From Arsenicitalea aurantiaca (GTDB lineage: Bacteria > Pseudomonadota > Alphaproteobacteria > Rhizobiales > Devosiaceae): a stretch of 64,000 nucleotides of DNA. Positions 1-9,253 of this stretch are shown here, piece by piece; the first letter of the stretch is position 1, and every line of letters starts with the position of its first letter. The notes beneath the pieces were generated by a model, which had not been told where the DNA came from, searched no databases, and was given only the letters and a program-made list of their open reading frames with translations. The position numbers and the translations under genes were made by a program. Where the stretch lies: NCBI RefSeq assembly GCF_003994485.1, contig NZ_RZNJ01000004.1, positions 1 through 64,000 of the forward strand, written 5' to 3'.

Positions 1-1
1 C

Positions 2-64
2 ACCCATCATTGCGAGATCATCGAAACCGGAAACGAATCCTGGCGCTTCAAGAACCGCGCCTGA
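2..64 (+). CDS. istB: IS21-family ATP-binding helper protein IstB, C-terminal end (partial)
   Basis: Reading from base 2, the final residues are THHCEIIETGNESWRFKNRA followed by TGA. This matches the usual IstB tail (HHC-I-ETGN-S-RFK). IstB is the AAA+ helper that loads the IstA transposase onto target DNA. Only 20 codons are inside the window; the ATPase motifs would lie to the left. The call rests on the tail motif and on the terminal repeats that follow directly. Confidence 0.75.
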   Translation, partial: THHCEIIETGNESWRFKNRA

Positions 65-95
65 TCACCGCATCAAGCTGCAAAACGCTAGCCGC

Positions 96-140
96 GCTCG
101 CCCGGGCTGCGCAACCCTGGCCAGCTCCGCCCGGGCGAGC
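96..140. repeat. Perfect 12-bp inverted repeat inside the IS21 end
   Basis: GCTCGCCCGGGC (96-107) is exactly complementary to GCCCGGGCGAGC (129-140), with a 21-base loop. It lies 32 bases after the istB stop. There is no T-run, so it could be a terminator of the less common kind or a structural element of the transposon. Confidence 0.6.
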
Positions 141-382
141 GCTGACCGCTGTGCATTACATGAAGGGGGTCAAAATGGGACGCCGATCGGGGGTCAGATT
201 TGGAAGCCGTTTGACAGTCTACGCATTCCTTTAAAAACGCGGCGGCGTAAAGGCTGACTTGACGCTAGTCGACAGCGGCCCTCGCTATAAACGCTTAGCT
301 CGGCTATTGCTGAAGGCGTAGAGACGCCAGAACAGGAAGCGCTCCTTCGCAAATGGCGATGTGCGCAAGCTCAAGGTTACCT

Positions 383-598
383 CTACAGTAGACCTCTGCC
401 TGCCAGCGATTTTGGCAAATTGCTGATACCTGCGTCGGCAAGTGTGAGGTCATAGCGAATGGCGACCCCCGCGACGCATTTAGAGGACATGCCCCGGCTC
501 TCCTTTAACCGATAGCCGAAGTTCAGGCTGTTAGATGCTAAGTGCTGCGAGAGCGATTTTGATGCCATCACGCGATGACCGTCGACAACCGTGATCAC
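383..598 (-). CDS. Small hypothetical protein, translationally coupled to the upstream GGDEF/EAL gene
   Basis: A 71-codon frame starts with GTG at 598 and overlaps the stop of the preceding c-di-GMP gene by 4 bases (GTGA), an arrangement typical of translational coupling. The product has no signal peptide, membrane segment or family motif that I recognise. The overlap is the only support. It could equally be a chance frame, since nothing else suggests selection. Confidence 0.25.
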   Translation of the reverse strand: MITVVDGHRVMASKSLSQHLASNSLNFGYRLKESRGMSSKCVAGVAIRYDLTLADAGISNLPKSLAGRGLL

Positions 599-3180
599 GA
601 TTGATTTGAAAATGATAACTGCGAGCCAGGCTCGTCTGCCCCACGGCGCTGCTTTAAGCCAAATTGCTGCTGGAGATAGGACGGTACATTATCGGCATGT
701 ATCGGCCGGCTGAACAGGAACCCTTGTCCGTAATCACAGCCCCAGGATGCCAACATCATCACCTCTGCCTGTGTCTCCACGCCCTCTGCCACAGTCACTA
801 AGCCCATCGTTTTGGCTAGTCCGATCATGGCGCGCACGATCTCTCTCGCCTTCGGCCCGTTTCGCATAGCTGAGATGAACGATCGATCGATCTTCATCTC
901 GGTAACGGGCAGGTTTTGCAAGTGAATGAGGGAGGCATAGCCTGTCCCAAAATCGTCCAGCGAAAGCGCTATGCCTTGATCCCTGAGCTTCTCAAGTCGT
1001 TGAGTAATCACATCCTCCAACTCATCGAGCAGAACTCTTTCGGTGATCTCGAGCTTGACGCTTTCGCGCGCAAGCTCATGTCCCTCGAGCAGGGTCACCA
1101 ACCTGTCGCTAAACTCAGGATTGACGATGTTCTCTGTCGCGAGATTGATGGAAACCTGACCGAATGGCACGCCATCAGCGGACCATCTGGCCATCTGATC
1201 CACGACAAGCTCGACCATCCGCAGACCAAGCGCATCGCTCAAACGTGGGTCGTCGAGCGCCGAGCGTATGCGAATTGGCGAGAGAAGCCCTTCCTCGGGA
1301 TGTCGGATCCGCAGGAGCGCTTCCAAGCCACGCGGGTGAAAGGTGTCAAGGGACAGGATCGGTTGGAAAAAGGGCTCAATCCAGCCTTCGCGCAGAGCTG
1401 CGCGCGCCAGTTCGAACTCCTCTAACCGTCCTGTGGCGACACTACGGATGCGCGGATCGAAAAGTTTGACTGTTCCTTTTGCAGATGTCTTGGCCGCATA
1501 AAGCGCAAGATCGGCCCGTTTGAACACTTCATCTGAGTGCTCGTCAGGCAGGCCCAGAGTGCAGCCTATACTTGCTCTGCCAGACCTCGCCTTCTTGTTC
1601 CCTTTCATCCTGACGTCTATGAAGACCTCAATTTCTGAAGCGCGGGCGAGAAGACACTCATCGGTGAAGACAACTTGTGAGAGAATGGCAAACTCATCGC
1701 CGCCCAAGCGATAAACCCGCTCACCCGGTTCCGCTACCGCTGTCAGAATTCTCCCGAACAGACGCAAGACCGCGTCACCCGTCTGGTGGCCGTGACGATC
1801 ATTGATGAGCTTGAAATCGTCCATATCGAGGACCATGAGTCCTAGAGGTACGGATGCATCGGCCAGCGCTTGATGAAGATCCGCGACGAACCGACGTCGG
1901 TTTGCCAGGCCGGTCAAGTCATCATGATAGACCTGCCACTTCAGCCGCTCTTCGGCCAGATATCGCTCATGGATGTCGTCGGCCGCTCCATACCAGCGGA
2001 TGATCTCACCGTTCTCTGCACGTCGAGGCCGAGCGTGAGCTCTCACCCAGCGATAACTGCCATCGGCGAGTCTGATGCGATAGGTCGTTTCGAACAATTG
2101 CCCCGTAGCAACCGCGTTAGCCCATCTCGCGGTGGTGGGCCCAACATCGTCTGGATGAAGTGACGCGAGCCAGCCGTCCCCTAGCGCCTGTTGTGGCTCG
2201 ACGTTCGTCGCCTCCAGCCATTTTCCTGATACTGTCAGAATCTTACCTTCGCGATCGGCAGTCCACGGAATCTGTGGGCTGAACTCCACCGTGTAGCGGT
2301 AGTGCTCCTCGCTTTCTCGAAGAGCCTCGATGAACCGCGCACGTTCAATCGTCACCGCAGCGAGCCTGCGCAGCCGGTCCATCTCCCTCCGCTCTGCAGA
2401 TGTTGGCTCTCGGACGTCGCGGAAGTAGAACCCAAAGGACGCAATCACTCTGCCTTTTGAATCGAAGACGGGCTTGGACCAGCACGCCCGATATCCCAAC
2501 GCTAGAATTGCCTCCCGCCAGTTGTCCCACATTGGGTCGGCAGCAATATCGGAGCTTATGACATCGCGCCTTTGGTGGACTGCTGTCCCACAAGATCCCG
2601 ATCCCTCGGCGATGCGGACCGACTTTAGCCCCTCGTATATGTTCAGGGGAAATTTTGGCGCTATGCCAGCTGAAAAATGTTCACCATCACGACCAACCAG
2701 CAAGATGCTACAGGTCGAGCCGGCAATCTGTTTTTCGGCTGCACAGCACAGCTCCAGCAGCACCTCGTCGAGCTCGGATCCGAACAGAACCAGGTCCAAA
2801 ATCCGGTTGTGCGCGGCATCACGCGCCTCGCCAATCAACCATTCGTGGACGTCAATGGCGCAACCGATCCACCTGTCTCCGCCCACATAACGCGCACTGA
2901 GGACATGGCGATGGTAGATGCCATCGTGACGACGCACGCGAATTTCCGTCTGTATCTCTGCGTGGGTCACGCCGTCGAGAGGGAGCTGGGCTTGGAACGC
3001 TGCAACGTCTGCTGGATGAATTGCGTCAAGCCATCCATGCCCGAGACCTGCTTCCAGTCTCATTCCGGTGAATTCCTGCCAGCGGCGGTTGTTATATTCC
3101 ACCATGCCCGAAGAATTCGAGATCCAGACGATTCCAGGAACCGCTCGCGTCAACGATCTAAACAGCACATCATCGGTCAT
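595..3180 (-). CDS. PAS-GAF-PAS-GGDEF-EAL signalling protein (c-di-GMP synthesis/breakdown)
   Basis: A soluble composite sensor of 861 residues. PAS lies at about 7-113, GAF at 128-283, a second PAS with PAC tail (TTYRIRLADGSYRWV) at 293-408, GGDEF at 418-573 and EAL at 586-833. The cyclase signature RLGGDEF is intact near 491, with the metal site LDMDDF upstream. I see no RxxD inhibitory site five residues before GGDEF. The EAL domain keeps LEALLR, the NLA asparagine, EITE, DDFGTGY, the MKID lysine, AEGVET and GQGF, so it should be an active phosphodiesterase. An in-frame ATG 12 codons upstream (3216) is possible, but 3180 (MTDDVLF) sits directly before the PAS domain. No membrane segment, so the input is probably cytoplasmic. 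Confidence 0.9.
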   Translation of the reverse strand: MTDDVLFRSLTRAVPGIVWISNSSGMVEYNNRRWQEFTGMRLEAGLGHGWLDAIHPADVAAFQAQLPLDGVTHAEIQTEIRVRRHDGIYHRHVLSARYVGGDRWIGCAIDVHEWLIGEARDAAHNRILDLVLFGSELDEVLLELCCAAEKQIAGSTCSILLVGRDGEHFSAGIAPKFPLNIYEGLKSVRIAEGSGSCGTAVHQRRDVISSDIAADPMWDNWREAILALGYRACWSKPVFDSKGRVIASFGFYFRDVREPTSAERREMDRLRRLAAVTIERARFIEALRESEEHYRYTVEFSPQIPWTADREGKILTVSGKWLEATNVEPQQALGDGWLASLHPDDVGPTTARWANAVATGQLFETTYRIRLADGSYRWVRAHARPRRAENGEIIRWYGAADDIHERYLAEERLKWQVYHDDLTGLANRRRFVADLHQALADASVPLGLMVLDMDDFKLINDRHGHQTGDAVLRLFGRILTAVAEPGERVYRLGGDEFAILSQVVFTDECLLARASEIEVFIDVRMKGNKKARSGRASIGCTLGLPDEHSDEVFKRADLALYAAKTSAKGTVKLFDPRIRSVATGRLEEFELARAALREGWIEPFFQPILSLDTFHPRGLEALLRIRHPEEGLLSPIRIRSALDDPRLSDALGLRMVELVVDQMARWSADGVPFGQVSINLATENIVNPEFSDRLVTLLEGHELARESVKLEITERVLLDELEDVITQRLEKLRDQGIALSLDDFGTGYASLIHLQNLPVTEMKIDRSFISAMRNGPKAREIVRAMIGLAKTMGLVTVAEGVETQAEVMMLASWGCDYGQGFLFSRPIHADNVPSYLQQQFGLKQRRGADEPGSQLSFSNQS

Positions 3181-3930
3181 CAGTGAGGCCCCAGCCGAGA
3201 AGCAGCTAGCCGCCATTTGTGCACGACCGGGTTAACGGCGGCCTGAGATGAGCGAAGCAATTGACTGATCTAGCGCTGGTCGGCGCCTTTGCTACACGTC
3301 GCAGAGAACTTCGAGAGCTTCTGTCGAAAGCGCTGGCCAAAGGGGGTATCAAACGGAGCCTTTGGAAGGCGAAGCCTGAGGATCCGATCCGCCCGCCATG
3401 ACTGTCCCTGCATTCCGTTACGCTTCGGCAACAGGTGTAATTGCTGCGTAAAGGCCGCATGTTCCGCGCATTGCACTCTCTACTGCGCGAGGTTCGGAAG
3501 CGTGTTGTTTTCCCGACCACGACTGTGGTGCCTATTGAAAGCATGCTTAAGAGGATCGCCGTACGGCGTCTCTCGCGAACGGCTCCCGTCTGCACTTGGA
3601 TAGCGAGCTTGGCGCGCAGCTCGGACGCTGCTGATCCGGCAGTAAGAGTAGAGCGACGCGAACCTTTGAAGGCAATACAGCTACGAAGCTGGCAGATGTT
3701 CGCGAAATGTCCAAGGGTGGCAGCGATACAGGTGAAATTACAACGTGCCGGAACTGGACAAGCTCCACAGTCATTGGACGATCTCACGAGGTAGATCTGT
3801 TGCTATCATGTCACATGAGCCACATAAATGCCCCCTTTATGCCGGGTTTTATGGCCTAGTCCCCTTGAGTCGCTCGGTGACTCTCTGCGTTACTGGCTTG
3901 AGCAGCCACCTACTCACTGGAGGACTATTC
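3181..3930. other. Intergenic region between divergent genes; no gene recognised
   Basis: About 750 bases. Several overlapping frames of 70-190 codons exist on both strands (for example 3206-3787 minus and 3441-3794 plus), but none has a family motif, they contradict each other, and they run into the promoter area of the porin-like gene. The last 30 bases carry its ribosome binding site (GGAGGA, 3919-3924). Confidence 0.5.
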
Positions 3931-4608
3931 ATGAATTTTGCGACCAAGCTCCTGGCTTCAGCCGCGGCACTAGCCGTGATGACCGGGTCAGTTTACGCCG
4001 CCGATCTCTACATTCCTGTCGAACAGCCTTACATCCCCGAGGTCTCCGCACCGCTGAATTGGACGGGCGCCTATGTCGGTGTGCATGCGGGCTATGGCTG
4101 GGGCGATGTGGACGTCGACGGCTTCGCCGTAGATGGTGAGGACATCGATGGGTGGCTCGCTGGCGTACAGGCCGGCTACAATGTCAATCTTGACGGCGTC
4201 GTTCTTGGCATCGAGGGCGACATCGCCTGGGCCAACATTAGCGGTTCGTACGAAGATGCCGGCACCACCACGACCGCCACTGTCGATTGGCTAGCGACCA
4301 TCCGCGGCCGTGTCGGCTTCGCCGCTGATGCGTTCCTTATCTATGGCACCGCCGGTGTGGCTTTTGCCGGTGTCGATGTGGATTTTGACGGCGGCAGCAC
4401 TCAGTTCCCCGATGACTCGGATTCCAACACACATACCGGTTGGGTTGTCGGCGCTGGTATTGAAACCATGGTTACTGAGACCATCTCGCTGAAGGCGGAA
4501 TATCTCTATCATGATTTCGGGTCGCAGGATTACTCCCTCAATAGCATTCCAGGCGAGGGCTCACTTAACGTCTCGACCGCGAAGATTGGCCTGAACTTCC
4601 ACTTCTAG
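3931..4608 (+). CDS. Outer-membrane beta-barrel protein, Omp25/Omp31 type
   Basis: 225 residues with a clear signal peptide (MNFATKLLASAAALAVMTGS, cut after VYA-A). The mature start is followed by the NWTGAYVGVHAGYGWG pattern typical of the Hyphomicrobiales Omp25/Omp31 and heat-resistant-agglutinin-like barrels, repeated aromatic/glycine strands (GWLAGVQAGYN, GIEGDIAW, ATIRGRVGF, GWVVGAGIE, LKAEYLYHDFG) and a terminal aromatic residue (KIGLNFHF), as needed for barrel insertion. The ATG at 3931 is chosen because GGAGGA lies 6 bases upstream and the signal peptide begins there. The same type of protein recurs at 7856. The role is probably structural or as a minor surface antigen; it is too small for a classic trimeric porin. 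Confidence 0.88.
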   Translation: MNFATKLLASAAALAVMTGSVYAADLYIPVEQPYIPEVSAPLNWTGAYVGVHAGYGWGDVDVDGFAVDGEDIDGWLAGVQAGYNVNLDGVVLGIEGDIAWANISGSYEDAGTTTTATVDWLATIRGRVGFAADAFLIYGTAGVAFAGVDVDFDGGSTQFPDDSDSNTHTGWVVGAGIETMVTETISLKAEYLYHDFGSQDYSLNSIPGEGSLNVSTAKIGLNFHF

Positions 4609-4665
4609 GTCCGTCTTTTCAACGCAAAATCCACTAGGTGTTGTAGCGGCTCCGTGGTGGATGGA

Positions 4666-4694
4666 GGGGGTGGCAGTGAACGGCCACCCCCTTT
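4666..4694 (+). terminator. Rho-independent terminator after the first Omp25-like gene
   Basis: GGGGGTGGC (4666-4674) pairs perfectly with GCCACCCCC (4683-4691) across an 8-base loop, followed by TTTCT. It lies 57 bases past the stop codon. Confidence 0.75.
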
Positions 4695-5066
4695 CTCGTC
4701 GCCTCGGGCAGTGCAACTCTGGAACGAGCCCGTTGGTTCGTTCGTGCAGCATGTACCGCGACGTGCTCGCAGGATCATGTAGCTGCATACCGATACTGCT
4801 GAAGGCCACCCCTCTGGACGTTGCCACGCTTCACGAACGGGCGTTCGCCGCAATGGGTCTCATGCTGTAGCTCCCAGCACTCGATCCGAACCACGGGATC
4901 AGACAGGCGCCGTGCATATCCCGCCCAAGTTGGTCAATGGATCAATGCTGAACGGCCTAACCCACCGCTGCCGCACCGATTAACAATAAGAAACTTCTTT
5001 TCGCTCGTGCACTAGAGAGGTTTAGTAGAACAGTGCGATGACGGTCAGAAGCGAGGGGCCTTCACG
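4695..5066. other. Intergenic region, no gene recognised
   Basis: Only short frames without recognisable motifs. It should hold the promoter of the GGDEF/EAL gene at 5067. An AT-richer patch at about 4980-5010 is the most promoter-like part; no convincing -35/-10 pair could be fixed by eye. Confidence 0.4.
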
Positions 5067-7214
5067 ATGACGCTGTTCAAGCCTGACTATGCGGCGATTT
5101 TCGGTGCATGGCCCAGCCCGGCCGCAATCTTGGACAGTGAGCTGCGTTATGTGGCCTGCAATGGCGCCTATGAGACAGTGTCGTATCACAGGTTCGAAGA
5201 CCTGTTCGGTAAGGCGCTCTTCGAGGTATTTCCTGGGGGCGACGGCGGGCAGCAAGACGCCCTTGCGCAGTCTTTTCGGCATGTATTGCACACAATGAGG
5301 CCCCATCACCTCTCGAGCACGCGCTATGACTTTTCGGCTAGGGACGGCAGAAACGTCGAGCGCATCTGGACGGTTTCGAACATCCCGCTTTTTTCTCCGT
5401 CCGGTGATTTAGCAGGCATCCTTCACTGTCCGCTCGACATTACGCGGCTGTCAAAGGGTGACCAATACCAAGCCGCTCAGCCCGCCAAGACTGACGAGGC
5501 GCTCGTCGTTCGGGCGGCTCAGTCGGTCTTGAATTCAGAAAGCGCTCGTCTCCAAGAGCTCTTCCATCAAGCGCCGGGTTTCATATGTGTCCTGGAGGGC
5601 CCGCGCCATGTCTATTCTCTGGCGAACGACGCCTATTACCAATTGGTCGGTCACCGGGAAATCATTGGACATGAACTCGCTGATGTCCTGCCGGAAGTTG
5701 TATCTCAGGGATTTCTGAGCAAGCTCGATCGAGTTTTTCAGACGGGCGAGCCCTTTATCGGTCGCGCCATGCACATTGAGCTCCAGCGGATCCCCGAAGC
5801 ACCTTTGGAGACGCGCTATATTGACCTGATCTACCAGCCGATCCTGAGCGCTTCTCGAGACGTCACCGGCATATTCGTTCAAGGGCACGACGTCACCGAG
5901 GCCTACACTTTGGCACAGGAGGTGGCGTTCCAGGCGGCCCATGACGCGCTTACCGGCCTACTTAATCGACGGGAATTTGCGAGACGTATCGGGCAGGTGG
6001 AGGGCCAGGGGCCACATGCGCTGCTCTACATGGACCTGGACCATTTTAAGATCGTCAATGACCGATGCGGCCACGCCGCTGGCGACAGTCTCCTCAAGAC
6101 AGTGTCGGATGTGTTGGCGATGCGAGCGGGCACCGAGGCCGTTCTGGCTCGGTTGGGCGGCGATGAGTTTGCAATCCTGCTGCCCAATTGCGGAAGCGAT
6201 GCCGCCGTGACGCTTGCTCACCAGATGCGTCAAGCTGTCCGGGCGATTAACTTTATCTGGAACGGCAGACGCTACGGCGTGACGCTCAGCGTTGGCGTCG
6301 CAACGTTTGGCGAATTGCAGGAGAATACTATCGACGACGCCCTCGGCCATGCCGACGCCGCCTGCTTCCTGGCCAAAGAAGCAGGCCGTGACCGCGTTAA
6401 ACTTGCTCTGCCGTCGGACGATGAGCTTCGACGGCAACTGACAGAAATGGATAATGTCACTCGGCTAAAGGAAGCCATTCGCGAGGACAGGATCATGCTC
6501 TTCGCCCAGCGCATTGACCCGATAGTTCCTGCGAAAGGAGCAGATATCACCCGTTTTGAAATTCTGTGTCGCCTTCGCGACACCGAGGGGACGGTCGTTC
6601 CTCCATCCGGTTTCATCCCCGCCGCCGAACGCTTCGGAATGATCGAAGCCCTTGATCGTCACATCGTCGCAAAAGCATTTGGCCATTTTTCGTCGCTGCC
6701 GACCGAAGTTCGGGCCCGCGTTGGCTTCTTCATCAACCTTTCAGGAATCACCCTGGGGGCACCAGGCTTTCTTTCGTATATCGAGAGACTTCTTGAGGAT
6801 ATGCCCAACGTGAATGCCGCACGAATCTGTTTTGAAGTAACCGAGACGGCAGCCATCTCAGATATCCGCGGAAGCGCCGCAGCCATGCGCGGATTGGCGG
6901 CATATGGCTTTCGCTTCGCTCTCGATGATTTCGGCAGCGGAATGGCTACATTTGCCTATCTCCAGCAGTTGCCCGTTCAGTTCGTGAAGATCGAGGGGGA
7001 TTTCGTGAGGGCCAGCCCCACCAATGAGGCAAGCCGCATAATTGTGGAATCGGTTGCCCGGCTAGCCGCTTGCATGAAGATGGAAGTTATTGCGGAGGCA
7101 GTGGAGACGTCGGAGATACTGGAGGCACTGAGGCCCCTTGGCGTGCAGTATACGGACAGGGATACGCGCTGCACAGGCCTGAAGATCTTAACAGCGCGAT
7201 ACGCAAGAGCCTAG
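5067..7214 (+). CDS. PAS-PAS-GGDEF-EAL protein with apparent frameshift at the C-terminus
   Basis: 715 residues as it reads: PAS at about 10-130, second PAS (LFHQAPGFICVLEGP onward) at 160-280, GGDEF at 285-445 with intact RLGGDEF (362-368) and MDLDHF, EAL from 465. The EAL motif reads EIL (498-500) with CRLR after it; FINLS, CFEVTET, LDDFGSG, VKIEGDF and AEAVET are present, so most catalytic residues survive. After LGVQY (residue 695, base 7151) the frame runs into unrelated sequence and stops at 7214. The next frame over continues GQGYALHRPEDLNSAIRKS to a stop at 7252, which is the normal EAL ending. One missing base near 7152-7154 explains this. As written, the conserved GQGY loop is lost, so phosphodiesterase activity is doubtful while the cyclase may work. 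Confidence 0.85.
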   Translation: MTLFKPDYAAIFGAWPSPAAILDSELRYVACNGAYETVSYHRFEDLFGKALFEVFPGGDGGQQDALAQSFRHVLHTMRPHHLSSTRYDFSARDGRNVERIWTVSNIPLFSPSGDLAGILHCPLDITRLSKGDQYQAAQPAKTDEALVVRAAQSVLNSESARLQELFHQAPGFICVLEGPRHVYSLANDAYYQLVGHREIIGHELADVLPEVVSQGFLSKLDRVFQTGEPFIGRAMHIELQRIPEAPLETRYIDLIYQPILSASRDVTGIFVQGHDVTEAYTLAQEVAFQAAHDALTGLLNRREFARRIGQVEGQGPHALLYMDLDHFKIVNDRCGHAAGDSLLKTVSDVLAMRAGTEAVLARLGGDEFAILLPNCGSDAAVTLAHQMRQAVRAINFIWNGRRYGVTLSVGVATFGELQENTIDDALGHADAACFLAKEAGRDRVKLALPSDDELRRQLTEMDNVTRLKEAIREDRIMLFAQRIDPIVPAKGADITRFEILCRLRDTEGTVVPPSGFIPAAERFGMIEALDRHIVAKAFGHFSSLPTEVRARVGFFINLSGITLGAPGFLSYIERLLEDMPNVNAARICFEVTETAAISDIRGSAAAMRGLAAYGFRFALDDFGSGMATFAYLQQLPVQFVKIEGDFVRASPTNEASRIIVESVARLAACMKMEVIAEAVETSEILEALRPLGVQYTDRDTRCTGLKILTARYARA

Positions 7215-7252
7215 CAGATCCGCGTCGGTATGCAGGATCACTGGTTCACTAG

Positions 7253-7739
7253 GCTAGATTCCCTCTCAAGCGCCTAGTGGCGTCATTGACAGTCATTTGG
7301 GGAAGAAGCTTCAAACTGACGCACACAATGCGCGAAGCAGACGACTGTGCTCGTCGTCCGCGCCAGTGCGGATCGCGCGCGTGAGCGAGATGGCGCGAAT
7401 TTATCAGTCGAAGCTCGGCTATTGAGGCTAGAGAGAGGCTTCGACCATCATCCTCTGGAATTCGCGCTGTGGGAGTGGGCCGGCTACGCTGCGGCTCCTG
7501 CAAAGCAGGAGCTTCCTTTGCCTGCAAGGATAGGCAAAGATCTCGCCATGGCTACAGCCATGAGGCCTCACTGGTACCGGGAAGCCGGCCAACTATAGAG
7601 ACGCGAGAAGCCGGCCGCACATGCCGGCGGGCGTGGCTTCAGTCTTGTAACGCGGACGCCTCCCTCGACCAATCCAACCACCTCAGATCCGCCGACGTGT
7701 CGGCTTGAGTGAGCATTTGGTTAAGCAACGGTTAAAGTC
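7253..7739. other. Intergenic region, no gene recognised
   Basis: About 490 bases with only overlapping short frames on both strands, none with a recognisable motif or ribosome binding site. It ends in the AT-rich upstream region of the second Omp25-like gene. Confidence 0.4.
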
Positions 7740-7755
7740 GTGATACATTTATCAC
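7740..7755. promoter_or_regulatory. Inverted repeat upstream of the second Omp25-like gene, possible operator
   Basis: GTGATA (7740-7745), 4-base spacer, TATCAC (7750-7755): perfect 6-bp arms, about 100 bases before the ATG. The arms resemble CRP/FNR-type half sites but the spacing (GTGA-N8-TCAC) differs from both, so the regulator is unknown. Confidence 0.35.
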
Positions 7756-7855
7756 AGCCCTGTCTTCATGTTCGGACAAGCGATGTTTGCTCTAGACGGA
7801 GCGGCTACTCATGCGCCACAAAATTGCCCAGTTCCATGCATGGGAGAATATAATC

Positions 7856-8593
7856 ATGAAATTGAAGGCAATCCTGCTGGCCGGCGCCGGTTTCGCATCG
7901 CTCGCGGGCTCTACTCTCGCCGCTGACCTCGGCGTTTATGATCCGATCGCGTACGATCCTGCCCCTGTCGTCAATAGCTGGACCGGCTTCTATGTCGGCG
8001 TGTTCGGCGGTATTGGCGCGGGCGACACAAATTATACAGTTGATGTGGAAGGCGCTCCCAGCACGGTGGTGGATCTGAATGTCAGCTCTGGCGGCGGTCT
8101 TGCCGGCGTCCAAGCCGGTTATGATCTCGATGTCGGCAACGGCTTCGTGCTGGGCATTGTGGGCGATGTCGCATGGACGAACATCCATGCAGGCATCGAC
8201 GGCACGATCGACCTCGGCTCGCCGACGGATCTTGAAGTCTCGTCCACTTTGACTTGGCTGGCCACTCTTCGCGCCCGCGCCGGGCTGAGCTTCGAGAACC
8301 TGCTTGGCTACGTCCATGGCGGTGTCGCCTTCGGTCATACTGAGCGCGAAATAAGCTTCGGTACGACTTCGCTCGATCTGGGCGATGCCGCATCAGGCGA
8401 CCGTACTGGCTTCGTCGTCGGCGCAGGTCTCGAAGCGAGAGTTACCGAAACGATTTCGCTTCAGGCTGAGTACTCCTACTTCGACCTTGGGTCGGACGAG
8501 CTTTACTCGGGCGATGACCTGGGCCCCGACATCACATTTGATGAGAATCTTTCCTTCCATACCATCAAGGCGGGCCTCAACTTCCGCTTCTAG
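7856..8593 (+). CDS. Outer-membrane beta-barrel protein, Omp25/Omp31 type (second copy)
   Basis: 245 residues. Signal peptide MKLKAILLAGAGFASLAGST, cleavage after LAA, then the family opening NSWTGFYVGVFGGIGAG, further barrel strands (GGLAGVQAGYDLD, GIVGDVAWTNI, LATLRARAGLSF, GFVVGAGLEARVTETISLQA) and a terminal phenylalanine (KAGLNFRF). An in-frame ATG at 7811 would add 15 residues before the signal peptide; 7856 is preferred because GGGAG lies about 9 bases before it and the signal peptide starts there. Clearly a paralogue of the protein at 3931: same strand order, similar length, shared VTETISL motif near the C-terminus. Surface location is near certain; the specific function is unknown. 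Confidence 0.88.
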   Translation: MKLKAILLAGAGFASLAGSTLAADLGVYDPIAYDPAPVVNSWTGFYVGVFGGIGAGDTNYTVDVEGAPSTVVDLNVSSGGGLAGVQAGYDLDVGNGFVLGIVGDVAWTNIHAGIDGTIDLGSPTDLEVSSTLTWLATLRARAGLSFENLLGYVHGGVAFGHTEREISFGTTSLDLGDAASGDRTGFVVGAGLEARVTETISLQAEYSYFDLGSDELYSGDDLGPDITFDENLSFHTIKAGLNFRF

Positions 8594-8619
8594 CCGCTTC
8601 CCAAGAGCAGCAGCGAAAG

Positions 8620-8656
8620 CCTCCGGCGCTCCGTGGCGCTGGAGGTTTTCTTTTCT
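8620..8656 (+). terminator. Rho-independent terminator after the second Omp25-like gene
   Basis: CCTCCGGCGC (8620-8629) pairs with GCGCTGGAGG (8636-8645) with one G-T pair across a 6-base loop, followed by TTTTCTTTTCT. It lies 27 bases past the stop. Confidence 0.85.
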
Positions 8657-9253
8657 CCTGGCGGCAGGCACTGCCACTGTCAGTATGCGTCACACCCCTC
8701 GGCAGCCGAGCTAAGTCCTCTCTGGTGGACGCATGAGCCAGCCCTCGAAGGATCAGCGCGCACTTCTAACCTGTAGCGCAAAAGGTCTTACACTTGCTTG
8801 TCGTGCAGCCACATGAGGCCGCCTACTATCGCATCGTCAAAGCAGATCCATGGCGGTGCGATCACCTTGGGATGGCGCAGTGGCATCAGTAGCAGGGCTC
8901 AAGATGGGGATAAGAAATTTCATCTTCAATGCACTCGGGAGCAGGTGTCAGAATACTGGCGATCCCGAAGTTTGCACCGTCGGTGCTGAGTTTAGGTCGG
9001 CCCTGCTGAATGTCGGGAAGCTCCGGAGTGTGCCATCCGCCAATCAGCGTGCTGCCCGGGACGCCTAGCGCAGCCTCCTGCCTTTGTCCCCCAAAAGGCG
9101 TCGACAACCTTTCGCATGAGCGCGAGGAGTTGTGCTGCCTCCATCGCGGTCGAAGCGGATCTCCTCTCCTCGTCGTTTGATGGGAACAGCCGGCTGTTAA
9201 GCGGTTTGTACCTCAATAAGCGCGCCCCTTCCCGCGCGATTGTTCTCTCCTCC
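8657..9253. other. Intergenic region, no gene recognised
   Basis: About 600 bases between the porin-like gene and the IS3 remnant. Short frames only (for example 8992-9300 minus), without motif or ribosome binding site. Probably decayed DNA next to an old insertion. Confidence 0.4.

Larger units (their letters stand above)
1..216 (+). mobile_element. Right end of an IS21-family insertion sequence
   Basis: The stretch holds the last codons of an istB-like gene followed by two tandem copies of a terminal motif. Each copy starts GGGGTCA and continues with an A/T run, a GGA and GCCG (about 166-187 and 190-209), and the element seems to end at TTGACA (211-216). Multiple inner repeats of this kind are typical of IS21-type ends. 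Between gene and repeats lies a perfect 12-bp inverted repeat (96-107 and 129-140). The rest of the element lies left of the window, so completeness cannot be judged. Confidence 0.75.

Noticed and set aside
10-234. 74-codon plus-strand frame at the window start
   Set aside because: Out of frame with the istB tail and running through the IS21 terminal repeats, so not a gene.
3206-3787. 193-codon minus-strand frame upstream of the first barrel gene
   Set aside because: No motif, competing frames on the other strand, no ribosome binding site.
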